Shown here in pieces: positions 7,436-16,800 of a stretch of 62,527 nt of DNA. Each line of letters opens with the position of its first letter. Position 1 is the first letter of the stretch. The stretch is from an uncultured Bacteroidales bacterium (lineage in GTDB: Bacteria; Bacteroidota; Bacteroidia; Bacteroidales; Paludibacteraceae): contig CACXYM010000012.1 in NCBI GenBank assembly GCA_902771935.1, positions 1 to 62,527 of the forward strand, read 5' to 3'. The position numbers and the translations under genes are program-made. The notes beneath the pieces are model-generated. The model saw nothing but the letters and a program-made list of their open reading frames with translations. It was not told the DNA's origin and made no database searches.

Positions 7436-9535
7436 ATGAAAAAGGCAAACATTATCCTATTCGTAAGCATTTTATTTATGGCTTGCACACAGCAAAATCC
7501 GTTACTCAATCAACCGCAGACACCATTTGGCGCACCTGCGTTTGACCAAGTTCAACTCAAGCATTATCTTCCAGCCTTCAAAGAGGCTATCCGTCTCAAT
7601 CAGGCAGAGATCGATGCGATTGTCAATAACGAAGACGCGCCAACATTCGAGAACACTGTTGTGGCATTGGACCGCAGCGGAGCTGTTCTTGACCGTGTAT
7701 GTGGTGTATTCTACAACGTGCTTGAGGCAGACGGAAATGAACAGATGGACGATATCGCGAACGAAGTGGCTCCTATCTTGTCAGACTTCCAAAACGGTAT
7801 TCTTCTCAACGAAGGCCTGTTCAGCCGTATCAAAGCTGTCTATGACCAACGTGAGAATCTGAACCTCAATCCGGAACAGATGCGACTCTTGACAGAGACT
7901 TATAAAAGCTTCGCCCAAAACGGAGCAAATTTGCCTGCTGACAAGAAAGCACGCCTTAAAGAGATTAACAGCCAACTCGCTGTTTTATCCTTGCAGTTCG
8001 GACAAAACGTAGTGGCAGAGACCAACTCTCCTGCCGTACAGCGTTTCATTACGGATGAGACATTGTTGGAAGGTCTTCCGGAGTCTGCTAAAGCCGCAGC
8101 AAAAGAAGAAGCCACAGCAGCCGGTCGCGCCGATGCCTGGCTGTTTACGCCAAAGCGTACTTCCTTTACTCCCGTTCTGCAATACTGCAAAAACCGCGAC
8201 CTGCGTAAGCAGCTGCTCATGGACTATACGACTCGCGGTAATCACGATAATGCTAACGATAACAAGTCCGTTATCAATCAAACAATGCGTTTGCGTTTGG
8301 AGAAAGCGCAATTATTAGGCTACGATTGTCCTGCTAATTATATCCTTGCTGACTGCATGGCGAAAGATGCCAAGACTGTTGATGCTTTCCTGCAGTCGGT
8401 TTGGGAACCCAGTTTAGCCGCAGCTAAACGAGAAGCGGCAGAACTGCAAAAACTGCTCGACCAAGACTTGCCCGGCGAGAAACTGCAACCCTGGGACTGG
8501 TGGTTCTATGCCGAGAAACTGCGCAAAGCCAAATACGACTTGGACGAAGAAGAAATCAAACCATACTTTGAATTGAGTAACGTTCGCCGCGGTGCTTTTT
8601 TATTGGCACAGAATCTCTATGGTCTCAACTTTGAGCAATTGGACAACATGCCTGTTTATAACAAAGAAGTGGAAGTGTTTAAGGTAACGGATGCAGATGG
8701 CGCGTTAGTAGGAATTCTCTATACCGACTATTTCCCACGTGCCGGCAAACGTCCGGGTGCTTGGATGAACAATATTCTTCCACAGTATGTAGATGCAGAA
8801 GGTGTAGACCATCGTCCAATTATCATCAATGTAGGTAACTTCAATAAGCCTACTAAGGACAATCCTTCGTTGCTCTCAATGGATGATGTAGAGACTTTGT
8901 TCCACGAATTCGGCCACGCTTTACACGGCCTGATGTCTAAAGCCACATACAAAACTTTATCCGGAACGAATACTCCGCGTGACTTTGTGGAATTACCTTC
9001 ACAGTTCATGGAAAATTACTGCTATGAGCCACAGATTCTCAAAACTTATGCTTACCACTACCAGACTGGTGAAGTAATGCCGCAAGAGTTAATAGACAAA
9101 ATCAACGCTGCTAAGAAGTTCAACCAAGGTTTCGTTGAGACCGAATTGCTCTCTGCTTCTATCTTGGATATGGACTATCACGAACTTACCAACTGCGACA
9201 CGATTGATGTGAATGCGTTTGAGGCCGCTTCGATGGCTAAGATGCACATGATTCCTGAGATTATTGTGCGTTACCGCTCAACGTTCTACAACCATATTTT
9301 CACTACCGGCTATGAGGCAGGATATTATTCCTACACATGGGCTGCCGTATTGGATGCGGATGCATTTGCAGCATTTAAAGAGACAGGGGACATTCTCAAT
9401 CCTGAAGTAGCCAAACGTTTCCGTCACCTCTTGGAGCAAGGCGGTACGCGTGATGCTGCCGAACTATATCAAGAGTTCCGCGGAAAGAATGCAGATCCGA
9501 AATACCTGCTACAACGCAAAGGATTTATTGATTAA
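7436..9535 (+). CDS. M3 family metallopeptidase (peptidyl-dipeptidase / oligopeptidase A type), lipoprotein
   Basis: A 699-residue zinc peptidase. The catalytic motif FHEFGHALHG lies near residue 490 (HExxH), with downstream acidic residues as expected for thimet oligopeptidase-like M3 enzymes. The signal peptide ends LFMAC with Cys at residue 17, so the enzyme is a lipoprotein acting outside the cytoplasm, which is common for Dcp in Bacteroidota. It would trim oligopeptides for uptake. The length matches peptidyl-dipeptidase Dcp (about 680-700). Dcp is the more likely of the two assignments. One base separates it from the AsmA-like gene and it overlaps the next start by 1 base. Confidence 0.9.
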   Translation: MKKANIILFVSILFMACTQQNPLLNQPQTPFGAPAFDQVQLKHYLPAFKEAIRLNQAEIDAIVNNEDAPTFENTVVALDRSGAVLDRVCGVFYNVLEADGNEQMDDIANEVAPILSDFQNGILLNEGLFSRIKAVYDQRENLNLNPEQMRLLTETYKSFAQNGANLPADKKARLKEINSQLAVLSLQFGQNVVAETNSPAVQRFITDETLLEGLPESAKAAAKEEATAAGRADAWLFTPKRTSFTPVLQYCKNRDLRKQLLMDYTTRGNHDNANDNKSVINQTMRLRLEKAQLLGYDCPANYILADCMAKDAKTVDAFLQSVWEPSLAAAKREAAELQKLLDQDLPGEKLQPWDWWFYAEKLRKAKYDLDEEEIKPYFELSNVRRGAFLLAQNLYGLNFEQLDNMPVYNKEVEVFKVTDADGALVGILYTDYFPRAGKRPGAWMNNILPQYVDAEGVDHRPIIINVGNFNKPTKDNPSLLSMDDVETLFHEFGHALHGLMSKATYKTLSGTNTPRDFVELPSQFMENYCYEPQILKTYAYHYQTGEVMPQELIDKINAAKKFNQGFVETELLSASILDMDYHELTNCDTIDVNAFEAASMAKMHMIPEIIVRYRSTFYNHIFTTGYEAGYYSYTWAAVLDADAFAAFKETGDILNPEVAKRFRHLLEQGGTRDAAELYQEFRGKNADPKYLLQRKGFID

Positions 9536-10050
9536 TGACCTATAATCAGCGCATATTGTTACGTCGCCTATTGCCGGCAATCTTTTGGTTGTTGGCAGTA
9601 GGTGGCATTATTGCGCCACCTTTTATCTTTCATCTCAATCTTCCTGCTAATTACTGGTGGGGGTGGATACCGTCGGTTGCTGTGTTAATTTGCCTAATCA
9701 TCGCCAAGCACATCGACCGGCACGAACCATATGTGAAGCAAATGTTCCAAATTACCACTATATTGGGTATCGCTTCCTATTGGTTACCTACAGTCCTTTT
9801 CCTTATCCTTCCATTTTATATATACGCCATTTGGAAGGGCACGATGAACTTCCGTGCATTTCTTGCCATACTCATCGCCTTGGCTATGGACGCGCTCTAT
9901 GCTTCCATCTTTATCTACTTGGGATGGATTAATAACACTTGGGCGCATTTCTTTGAGCCCGACTTTCAATGGGGATGGATTCCGGTGGGAGCAATCTTTG
10001 TCGCATGGCTTGCCTCTACCATTGCACGCTTACTCCTGCGTGAACGTTAA
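9535..10050 (+). CDS. Small integral membrane protein
   Basis: 171 residues with about five hydrophobic segments: near residues 7-30, 40-56, 66-92, 101-126 and 140-165. Trp-rich turns (NYWWGWIP, FQWGWIPVG) lie at the membrane borders. No family was recognised. The start ATG overlaps the M3 peptidase stop (TAATG), indicating translational coupling. The 3' end overlaps the convergent TonB-dependent receptor gene by 35 bases. Confidence 0.65.
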   Translation: MTYNQRILLRRLLPAIFWLLAVGGIIAPPFIFHLNLPANYWWGWIPSVAVLICLIIAKHIDRHEPYVKQMFQITTILGIASYWLPTVLFLILPFYIYAIWKGTMNFRAFLAILIALAMDALYASIFIYLGWINNTWAHFFEPDFQWGWIPVGAIFVAWLASTIARLLLRER

Positions 10051-12157
10051 TTCCGGCTTGCGCCATATAATACGCAGTTTTAGGTGTATAAGCATCTTCG
10101 TACACATAACCATTGCTCTCGTATTTACTATTGAACAGGTTATTGATTTGGCAACGAAGTGTTATATTCGGCATATATGCTACTTTGTATTTCTGCAAGG
10201 GCAAGTCGTAACTCAGTGTAACATTTGTCACCGTATAAGTATTAAGTTGCACAGACTTATCCATTGTATTATCTAAGTACTGATTGCTCACTACTTGAGT
10301 CTGAATATCAGCCGCAAAGCCTGCTACGTGAAAATCAAACGTATTACCTGCTATCCAATCGGGCGAGAATGAAATAGTTTTCCAAGTCTGCCCATCCTTC
10401 CACTGATTACGCGACCACGTCAAGTTACCGCGCCAACTGAACCACTTAGTCCAATCTACACCAAAACTAAATTCAGCACCCAGACGATATGAATCTTTCA
10501 CATTCTTAGTTAATAGAATACCTATACTATTCATTTCACCGGTAAGAATTAGTTGATTGGTATAGTCCATCATATATAAGTTCAAGCCAATAGTCCAAGG
10601 AATACGTGCACTACGGGTAGAAGTGTAACTATAGCCCAACTCATAATCAAATAATTGTTCAGGCAGCGGGTCTGTATCATCTGCATTATTAGTAAAGTTC
10701 GCACGAGCAGGCTCACGATTGGCTAAAGCGAAAGTCGCAGATAAGCAATGACCTCCGTTATCGTAGGTCAAGCCGGCTTTAGGATTAAAGAAATGCCATG
10801 TCTTATGCATCGAAACCGGTACGCGCTCCCAAGCAGAACTACTATTCTCATTATCTCCGCTTATTCGGTAATCAACCAGCCTATATTGTAAATCACCATA
10901 CAAACTCAACTTCTCTTGCCCGCGATGGAACACACGCCAATTGGCTTTAGCGTACACATTACCATCTAACTTGTCGCCATAACCACGATAGTACTCCTTG
11001 AAGTTTGTACTATAGCATGTGTCAATATTTCCATATTGGATACCATTGTAGTTATTAAGTGCAATACCCATTTGCACATCTACTTTCTCATGGATATATT
11101 TCGCGCTCAATATACCACCATAAAAGTGATTAATCAATCCTTTTTGAGTTATACCCATTTGCACCCACTCGTCATAATTCTCCCAATAGCCGGTACCGAA
11201 TGTATAGTGTGCGGTAGCAGCGAGAGACCATTGCGAGGTAAAACGGTGTGTCACATGCAACTGTGCATGATGCTGTTGGTAGTTATCCGTCTCGTTGTCA
11301 TAGTAAACAATATTGCCATACGCATCAAGGTGTTCACCCGCAGAGTTATAACGCCTATCTATGTCTAATTGTTCTCTTGTGGCACCATTCCAAGCGAGGT
11401 GCGTCTTCTCTTTACCTCCGAAACTCATCAGCGTCACGGCAGTTTTCATGTTTTGCCAGCCCACTTCACCACTGTAACTGAACAAGTCGGATTGCGAACG
11501 ATGCACATAACCATCCGAATTGACTTTGGAGAATCGACCGCCGATATGCCAAAGACCGCTTTTAGATTGTCTGTCGCCAATATAGCGATATAACTTAACC
11601 ATCTCGCGGAATGTATTGTACATTCCACCATTAAAATCCACCTGCCCGTGAAATGGTTCTTTGGAAGCCTCAAGTGGAACTAAACCGTCCACTGTCCTTA
11701 AATTAACACTGGCTCCGAAGCTACTACCTCCATTCGCACTCGTTCCTACACCACGTTGAACTTGCAGACTGTTAATTCCACTAGCGAGGTCTGTCATATT
11801 TACCCAGAACACCGATTGACTCTCGGCATCATTCAGAGGAACCTCGTTAATTGTCATGTTAATTCTCGTGTGGTCTGTTCCACGAATACGGAAATACGAA
11901 TAACCAACACCTAAACCGTCGTCAGATGTTGTGACTAAGGATGGTGTCGTTTGTAGTAAATACGGTAGATTCTGCCCCGTGTTATCACGGTTCAGTTCAT
12001 CGTACTTAACTTCTTTTTTACTGTTGGACACTTGCATCACAGGCGCACTGACTATGATTTCGTCCAAACGCAATTGGGATAACAACGAGTCTTCGCTAAC
12101 TTGTGCGAAAACGGGAGATGTGGCCATAGCGGCCAGAAACAAAATTGATTTTTTCAT
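10016..12157 (-). CDS. TonB-dependent outer-membrane receptor, probably for thiamine
   Basis: 713 residues from the ATG at 12157. The signal peptide MKKSILFLAAMATSPVFAQ is followed by a plug domain with the typical motifs RIRGTDHTRINMTINEVPLN and VQRGVGTSANGGSSFGASVN, then a long aromatic-rich 22-strand-type barrel ending in a C-terminal W. There is no carboxypeptidase-like N-terminal domain, so it is not SusC-like. The gene is preceded by a TPP riboswitch whose P1 helix covers the start codon. TPP-regulated receptors in Bacteroidota are predicted thiamine or precursor transporters. The upstream ATG at 12172 lies within the conserved aptamer and was rejected. The 3' end overlaps the convergent gene at 10050. 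Confidence 0.85.
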   Translation of the reverse strand: MKKSILFLAAMATSPVFAQVSEDSLLSQLRLDEIIVSAPVMQVSNSKKEVKYDELNRDNTGQNLPYLLQTTPSLVTTSDDGLGVGYSYFRIRGTDHTRINMTINEVPLNDAESQSVFWVNMTDLASGINSLQVQRGVGTSANGGSSFGASVNLRTVDGLVPLEASKEPFHGQVDFNGGMYNTFREMVKLYRYIGDRQSKSGLWHIGGRFSKVNSDGYVHRSQSDLFSYSGEVGWQNMKTAVTLMSFGGKEKTHLAWNGATREQLDIDRRYNSAGEHLDAYGNIVYYDNETDNYQQHHAQLHVTHRFTSQWSLAATAHYTFGTGYWENYDEWVQMGITQKGLINHFYGGILSAKYIHEKVDVQMGIALNNYNGIQYGNIDTCYSTNFKEYYRGYGDKLDGNVYAKANWRVFHRGQEKLSLYGDLQYRLVDYRISGDNENSSSAWERVPVSMHKTWHFFNPKAGLTYDNGGHCLSATFALANREPARANFTNNADDTDPLPEQLFDYELGYSYTSTRSARIPWTIGLNLYMMDYTNQLILTGEMNSIGILLTKNVKDSYRLGAEFSFGVDWTKWFSWRGNLTWSRNQWKDGQTWKTISFSPDWIAGNTFDFHVAGFAADIQTQVVSNQYLDNTMDKSVQLNTYTVTNVTLSYDLPLQKYKVAYMPNITLRCQINNLFNSKYESNGYVYEDAYTPKTAYYMAQAGINVHAGVSVQW

Positions 12158-12226
12158 TTTCTTTAGCAGCATTACCTGCTCAAGTTCAACGGGTATTATC
12201 TCAGCCTTTCAGCACCCCGAATGAAT
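12153..12226 (-). promoter_or_regulatory. TPP (thiamine pyrophosphate) riboswitch
   Basis: Read on the minus strand, the element has the THI hallmarks in order: GGGGTGC, GGCTGAGATAATACCC, GTTGAACTTGA and AGGTAATGCTG. The P1 helix can form between TTCATT (12225-12220) and AATGAA (12158-12153). The latter contains the ATG of the receptor gene. Ligand binding would therefore hide the start codon directly, which is translational control. Confidence 0.88.
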
Positions 12227-12238
12227 TTGAGTAAGATG

Positions 12239-13012
12239 TTAATTAAAGCGGTAGCAGAAAGTTACATACCAACCCCATTGCCACATGTGCTGGTTGGCGA
12301 TTACTTTCTTGCGAACCATATTATTTAGGCCGAACTCATAGCCGGCTTGTAGTCTGTATTTATCCCATTCAAAGCCACCACCAATAGTCCATTGGATATT
12401 TGCTCGACTCACTTCGTAGTTCAAGCGGTCATATTCCTCCGTCTTATAGCCTTTATCCTGCAGCCACGTCTCAACTTTGCTACTGATATGCGGCTTTAAG
12501 AAATCGTGCTCCGTCAAACCGATAGATAATTGCGGACCTGTGAAGAAGAACATATGCAGCATTTTCCATAAGGGAATATTATAGTATGCAAGCACAGGTA
12601 CCGTGAGATATGACTGGAGAATACGATGCTCAATATACTCCTCCTGCACAGATGGAGCATCCAGGCTACGCCATTTGTCTTGGCGAGTACCATATGCGAT
12701 ATCAATCAGAAGACCCGTTTGTAGTGAGAAATGTTTAGGAAGCATAAAATCAAAAGTAGCACCAATCCGTCCGCCGTGCAGATACATATCCATAAAATTC
12801 TCCTTACGTGACCATTGCCAGTTCTGGACATATCCGATTTCTAAACGATACTCCATGCCGAAAGTATAATCATCCGCCTTAACTTCTTTGCGGGTTGGAT
12901 CAAATATTTCACCGTCAGCCGTTTGCAGGTCAGGAGTCTTAATAGCCTCTTGCGCATATACGCACGCGCATGCGCAAACAATTATTATAAGGAAAGAGAC
13001 AAATTTTCGCAT
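12239..13012 (-). CDS. Outer-membrane beta-barrel protein (PorT/OMP_b-brl-like)
   Basis: 257 residues from the ATG at 13012, chosen because it starts the signal peptide MRKFVSFLIIIVCACACVYA and lies 20 bases below a good promoter. The mature protein alternates amphipathic strands with aromatic girdles and ends in YRFN, typical of small outer-membrane barrels of Bacteroidota. The motif NIQWTIGGGFEWDKYRLQAG is closely matched in the product of 27099-27854, so the two are paralogues. It may be cotranscribed with the receptor downstream, with the riboswitch lying between them. Its function is unknown. Confidence 0.75.
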   Translation of the reverse strand: MRKFVSFLIIIVCACACVYAQEAIKTPDLQTADGEIFDPTRKEVKADDYTFGMEYRLEIGYVQNWQWSRKENFMDMYLHGGRIGATFDFMLPKHFSLQTGLLIDIAYGTRQDKWRSLDAPSVQEEYIEHRILQSYLTVPVLAYYNIPLWKMLHMFFFTGPQLSIGLTEHDFLKPHISSKVETWLQDKGYKTEEYDRLNYEVSRANIQWTIGGGFEWDKYRLQAGYEFGLNNMVRKKVIANQHMWQWGWYVTFCYRFN

Positions 13013-13031
13013 ATTGCATCGTTTTAGGCCG

Positions 13032-13062
13032 CAAAAGTAGTAAAAAATAGCGATATATACAA
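13032..13062 (-). promoter_or_regulatory. Promoter of the barrel-protein gene
   Basis: Minus strand: TTG (13062-13060), 20 bases, TACTTTTG (13039-13032). The start codon at 13012 follows shortly after. Confidence 0.7.
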
Positions 13063-13098
13063 TTTTTTGCATAAAAAATCACTTTTTTTACAAAAAAA

Positions 13099-13130
13099 TT
13101 TGTGTAGTTCAAACTTTTGTTGTACTTTTG
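13099..13130 (+). promoter_or_regulatory. Promoter of tRNA-Glu / rpsT
   Basis: TTTG at 13099-13102, a 20-base spacer and TACTTTTG at 13123-13130. The tRNA begins 17 bases downstream. Confidence 0.85.
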
Positions 13131-13147
13131 CACGCTTTTTCCGGCAT

Positions 13148-13219
13148 GGCCTATTCGTCTATCGGCTAGGACGACAGATTTTCATTCTGTAAAGAGCAGT
13201 TCGACTCTGCTATAGGCTA
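13148..13219 (+). tRNA. tRNA-Glu (anticodon TTC)
   Basis: 72 bases. The acceptor stem is GGCCTAT/ATAGGCT, with G-T as the first pair. The D arm holds GGCTAGGAC, the anticodon stem is ACAGA/TCTGT around the loop TTTTCAT, the T arm is AGCAG-TTCGACT-CTGCT, and the discriminator is A. The 3' CCA is not encoded. It reads Glu codons and lies just upstream of rpsT in the same transcript. Confidence 0.93.
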
Positions 13220-13263
13220 CGAATTAACTGAACACAACAAATTAACAAAATTAATTACGAAAG

Positions 13264-13518
13264 ATGGCAAATCATAAATCATCTTTGAAACGTATCCGCC
13301 AGACCGCTACGCGTAAGGCACACAATCATTATTACGCTAAAACAGTTCGCAATGCCGTTCGTGATTTGCGCGCTACTACCGAAAAGGCTGCTGCCGCTGA
13401 GGCATTACCAAAGGTAAGTTCTATGTTGGACAAATTGGCAAAACGCAACATTATTCATAAGAATAAAGCTGCCAACCTGAAGTCCAAACTGGCTGTTTAC
13501 GTTAACAAGCTCGCTTAA
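13264..13518 (+). CDS. rpsT: 30S ribosomal protein S20
   Basis: 84 residues, basic and helical, with the typical S20 opening [20 protein letters not shown] and the closing [20 protein letters not shown]20 binds the 5' domain of 16S rRNA during early 30S assembly. The length is usual for the family. No promoter of its own is visible; it follows tRNA-Glu by 44 bases and ends before a strong terminator. Confidence 0.97.
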   Translation: MANHKSSLKRIRQTATRKAHNHYYAKTVRNAVRDLRATTEKAAAAEALPKVSSMLDKLAKRNIIHKNKAANLKSKLAVYVNKLA

Positions 13519-13540
13519 GTAACAATTTGCTTATAGCATG

Positions 13541-13568
13541 AGGGCTGCCATTCGGTAGCCCTATTTTT
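13541..13568 (+). terminator. Terminator after rpsT
   Basis: AGGGCTGCC-ATTC-GGTAGCCCT hairpin followed by ATTTTTGT. Confidence 0.85.
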
Positions 13569-13623
13569 GTATTGTTTTAGGACCCATAGCCATCCGATGC
13601 GCCTCATAGCGCATACAGGCTAC

Positions 13624-13673
13624 AAAAAGCATACGGCCTCTCTCAGGAGATGAATCCCGGGATAAGCCGTATG
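13624..13673 (-). terminator. Terminator of the giant secreted protein / peptide unit
   Basis: Minus strand: CATACGGC (13673-13666) pairs with GCCGTATG (13637-13630). A smaller internal hairpin lies in the loop and CTTTTTGT follows. It is the first terminator-like structure after the 40-residue peptide gene. Confidence 0.6.
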
Positions 13674-13691
13674 ACTTTCGTTAACGGATTG

Positions 13692-13814
13692 TTAAGGGAT
13701 TTGGCGCGGAGAGAGAGACGGATGATAATCCGGTCCAAATGAACCTACCATTATCCGGCTTGTCGTTTCAAACTTGTGCTCCTGAACTTGAGGAGCGATA
13801 TATTGCTTTTTCAT
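13692..13814 (-). CDS. 40-residue peptide of the MKKxYIxPxV type
   Basis: The ORF reads MKKQYIAPQVQEHKFE followed by a TTSRIMVGSFGPD stretch and ends with a TAA at 13694-13692. Short peptides opening 'MKK-YI-P-(V/I)' followed by a small Gly/Ser patch recur in Bacteroidales, usually with no function assigned. This one starts 31 bases after the stop of the 2153-residue secreted protein and precedes the terminator at 13624-13673, so it is probably translated from the same mRNA. There is no signal peptide or membrane segment. Confidence 0.55.
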   Translation of the reverse strand: MKKQYIAPQVQEHKFETTSRIMVGSFGPDYHPSLSPRQIP

Positions 13815-13844
13815 AATCTTATGTTTTCAGTTGTTAATAATCCC

Positions 13845-16800
13845 TTATTTTGCTTTTTGTCCGAAGATAGTATAAACAGCACCATCGCGGATGATATATA
13901 CTTGACCATTAATCAGTACTTTACGAACAGACGGCTTGTCAGTGGTCTCGAGTTGATCACAGCCGGTAGATATCTCCGGAGTCGGATGATATACGACAAG
14001 TAGACCATACTCGTTGGTAGTGCCCGCCTTAACGTCCATGCTATATGCGCCTTGCGTGAGATTCCAAACAGGTGTTCCATCTATAGTAATGAAGATGTCT
14101 TCATCCTCAACAGCCGGAGTAACAGTAGAAATAGCATAATGGCCATCAGTAGGAACAGAAATGCCCATGGGGAATACCGCTTGGTTATTGATCATCTCTG
14201 TTGTGTTGAAACAAAGTTTGTGGTCATAGCGGTTAATCCATATCTGCGCAACGCCATTCGCGACACTAATCTTGGACAAATCTTGACCGATTACATAGCG
14301 ATCCTCCTTCTCTTCAGCCGTTTTAACATAAAGTCTGTCAGTAAAATCAGCTTTGGCAGGAGCAATACGAATTTCATACTCGTTAGACGTCTTGATAGCA
14401 CGTTTCGGTGCCGAGAATTGATTGGAACCGTTTGCCGTCATCTTTTTGTCACCAGAGATATTCACTTGAACGAAGAGCGGTTGCCCGACGATAAGTTGTT
14501 GATCTGCGAGCGTAATCGGGTCATACCGGTCACCCGCGGTACCATCCGCATTAGGTCTTCCAGGAACATATACTTGTCCCTTACCGGAAGGTATGTCTGA
14601 AGATACGAGTTTTGCGTAGCAAGTAGTCGGGTTAGCAATAGCATTCCAACCACTTTCAGCAGGATCTGCAGGGCATACATATGGACTGATAGGTATCTCA
14701 TCGTTCACGATATCTGCTCCATCTGCTTTAGTGAATCTAAGCGTGGTTGCCGGATAGCGCAAATAAATCATATAGAGTTTACTCGGTTTGAGCGTTCCGG
14801 ACTTAACATATGTCCAATATGAACCGGTCTCAGAGTCCAGTGTTTGTGCCGCGCGGTCGTTTCCATTGTACTCAAGGAGATAGCATGTGTTTCCATAAGA
14901 CAAAGTCCTCGTTCCGTCAGAAATACCACCACTAACATTTACTTCCCATGGTAATCCGAAAGCGTACCATGTATTCGCATTCGCATTAATTGTAAGGTCA
15001 AAATAAGCTTTGCCCGTGATGGTCAAATAATTAGGATTCAACAGTTGGCCCGATGAATTTCCATTGGACGTGATAACGAGGTTGCGTTTCGTCACCGGTT
15101 CTTTTAAGGTAGTAATGCCTGTAACATTTAAGTCAGGTATCTCCGTAGCAGCAAAGTGCGCAAAGTAAGTAGCCGGTGCTGTCGCTTTCGGCGTCATATT
15201 GTTCTTGTAAGCCAATTCACCGCCCTGCGTCGTCGACCAGCCATCAAAAGTATAAGTCAAGCCATCCTTGTCTGGTCTGGTAGGCATCTGGCCGGTGTAG
15301 GTGGTAGCAGTACCTTCTTTATAAGTTTGCTTTACCAGTTCGTTTCCATTCCAGTTCTTCCACGTGATTTCATGGCCGGTTCCCTCAAACAGGAAGTTAG
15401 CGACGAGGTTAATATCTTCTGTAACTTTAGTTGGGAGTTCAGAAACATCGTCACCAATCGCATTTGTCCATTTTTGGAATGTATAACCATCTTTAGGTGT
15501 CTGTGATATTGCTACATCTGCATTATATTTATATATACCAGCACCTGTGAATGTACAAGCCTCGGAAGGATTGCTCAACAGCGTTACTGTATACATATTC
15601 TCAACCGGAGTAAATGTGGCAGTATACGTTTTAGTTTCCCTTACAGTTTCTATCTGAGGTGTCCATGCAAAGGAATAGGAATATTGTGCTGTATTGTCCT
15701 TGGTCGGGATATCGTAACAAACCGGCGTTTCACCATATTTATACTCATGACTTTCTATTAACTCGCCATTCTCATTATTGAAAGTAATGGTATAAGTTTT
15801 ATTTTCCTGGGTATAAACAGCCGTATAAGTAGTAGGAGCTGTCGGACAAGGCAGTTCGGCACCCGGAGCGAATGTTTGCGTTACGCCATCTATGACTGCA
15901 CTCCAGCCATTGAAGGTACATATATATTCATTGCTGGAATACTCTGAATGATCCGCGTTCTCTTTTTTAGGAGTGGTGCCACTATATACCGGATGGTCTG
16001 TAGTGAGCACATCTCCCTCCTGTAACAAATATCCAGCATTATTCACAAAGGACACTTTCCATTTATCAGGTAGTTCTTCAAGCCATGTGGCGGTATACTC
16101 TTGATCCGTAATGACAGGACTAATAGCCGGATTCCAGACGAGGGTGTGTCCCACTTTGGTCGGCATATTCTCGCAGACAGGGATGGCGTTGTGAGGCAAG
16201 AACTGACGTTCGATTTCCACACCGCCTTCCTGCAAGAAGGTAATGGTGTATTTACGTTCTTTCTTCTCGTATGTTGCCGTGTACGTGACATCGGAAGTGA
16301 CAGGTGCTAATTCAGGCGACCAACCCGTGAAGTCATAGGTATAGTCAATATCCGGTTCACGAGTCGGGCTAGTTCCGAGGAACTCAGCCATCGTGCCGTA
16401 GGTAACAGAATAAGGAATTACTATAGTAGGATCTTCTGGGTCCACAAATAAAATCTCATTACCATCCCAGTTTTTCCACGTGATAGTAAAGCGCTTCTCC
16501 ATCCATTTTTCCTCATCTTCGTCCCAGTAGTAATAGGTATCATTGTTCGGATGGATGCAGTGGTAGAGGTTATCTTTCTTCTCGACCTCCCACCATTGGC
16601 AGTCAGGGTCAGATATTAGAATAAACAATCTACCTGCTCCCGCCGCATCGCTGAAGGTATTGTCGGAGTTACCTGAAAATATACCTTCGGATTTAGTAGC
16701 AACTATTTCTACGTATTCAGAAGGTTTAGCGAAATAAGTATCTCCATTTACATTATGTTTCACCATGAAACACGGATTATCCTCGTCCGGATACATAGTT

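Noticed and set aside
12158-12172. ATG at 12172 as receptor start
   Set aside because: It belongs to the conserved GGTAATGCTG part of the TPP aptamer; the signal peptide starts at 12157.
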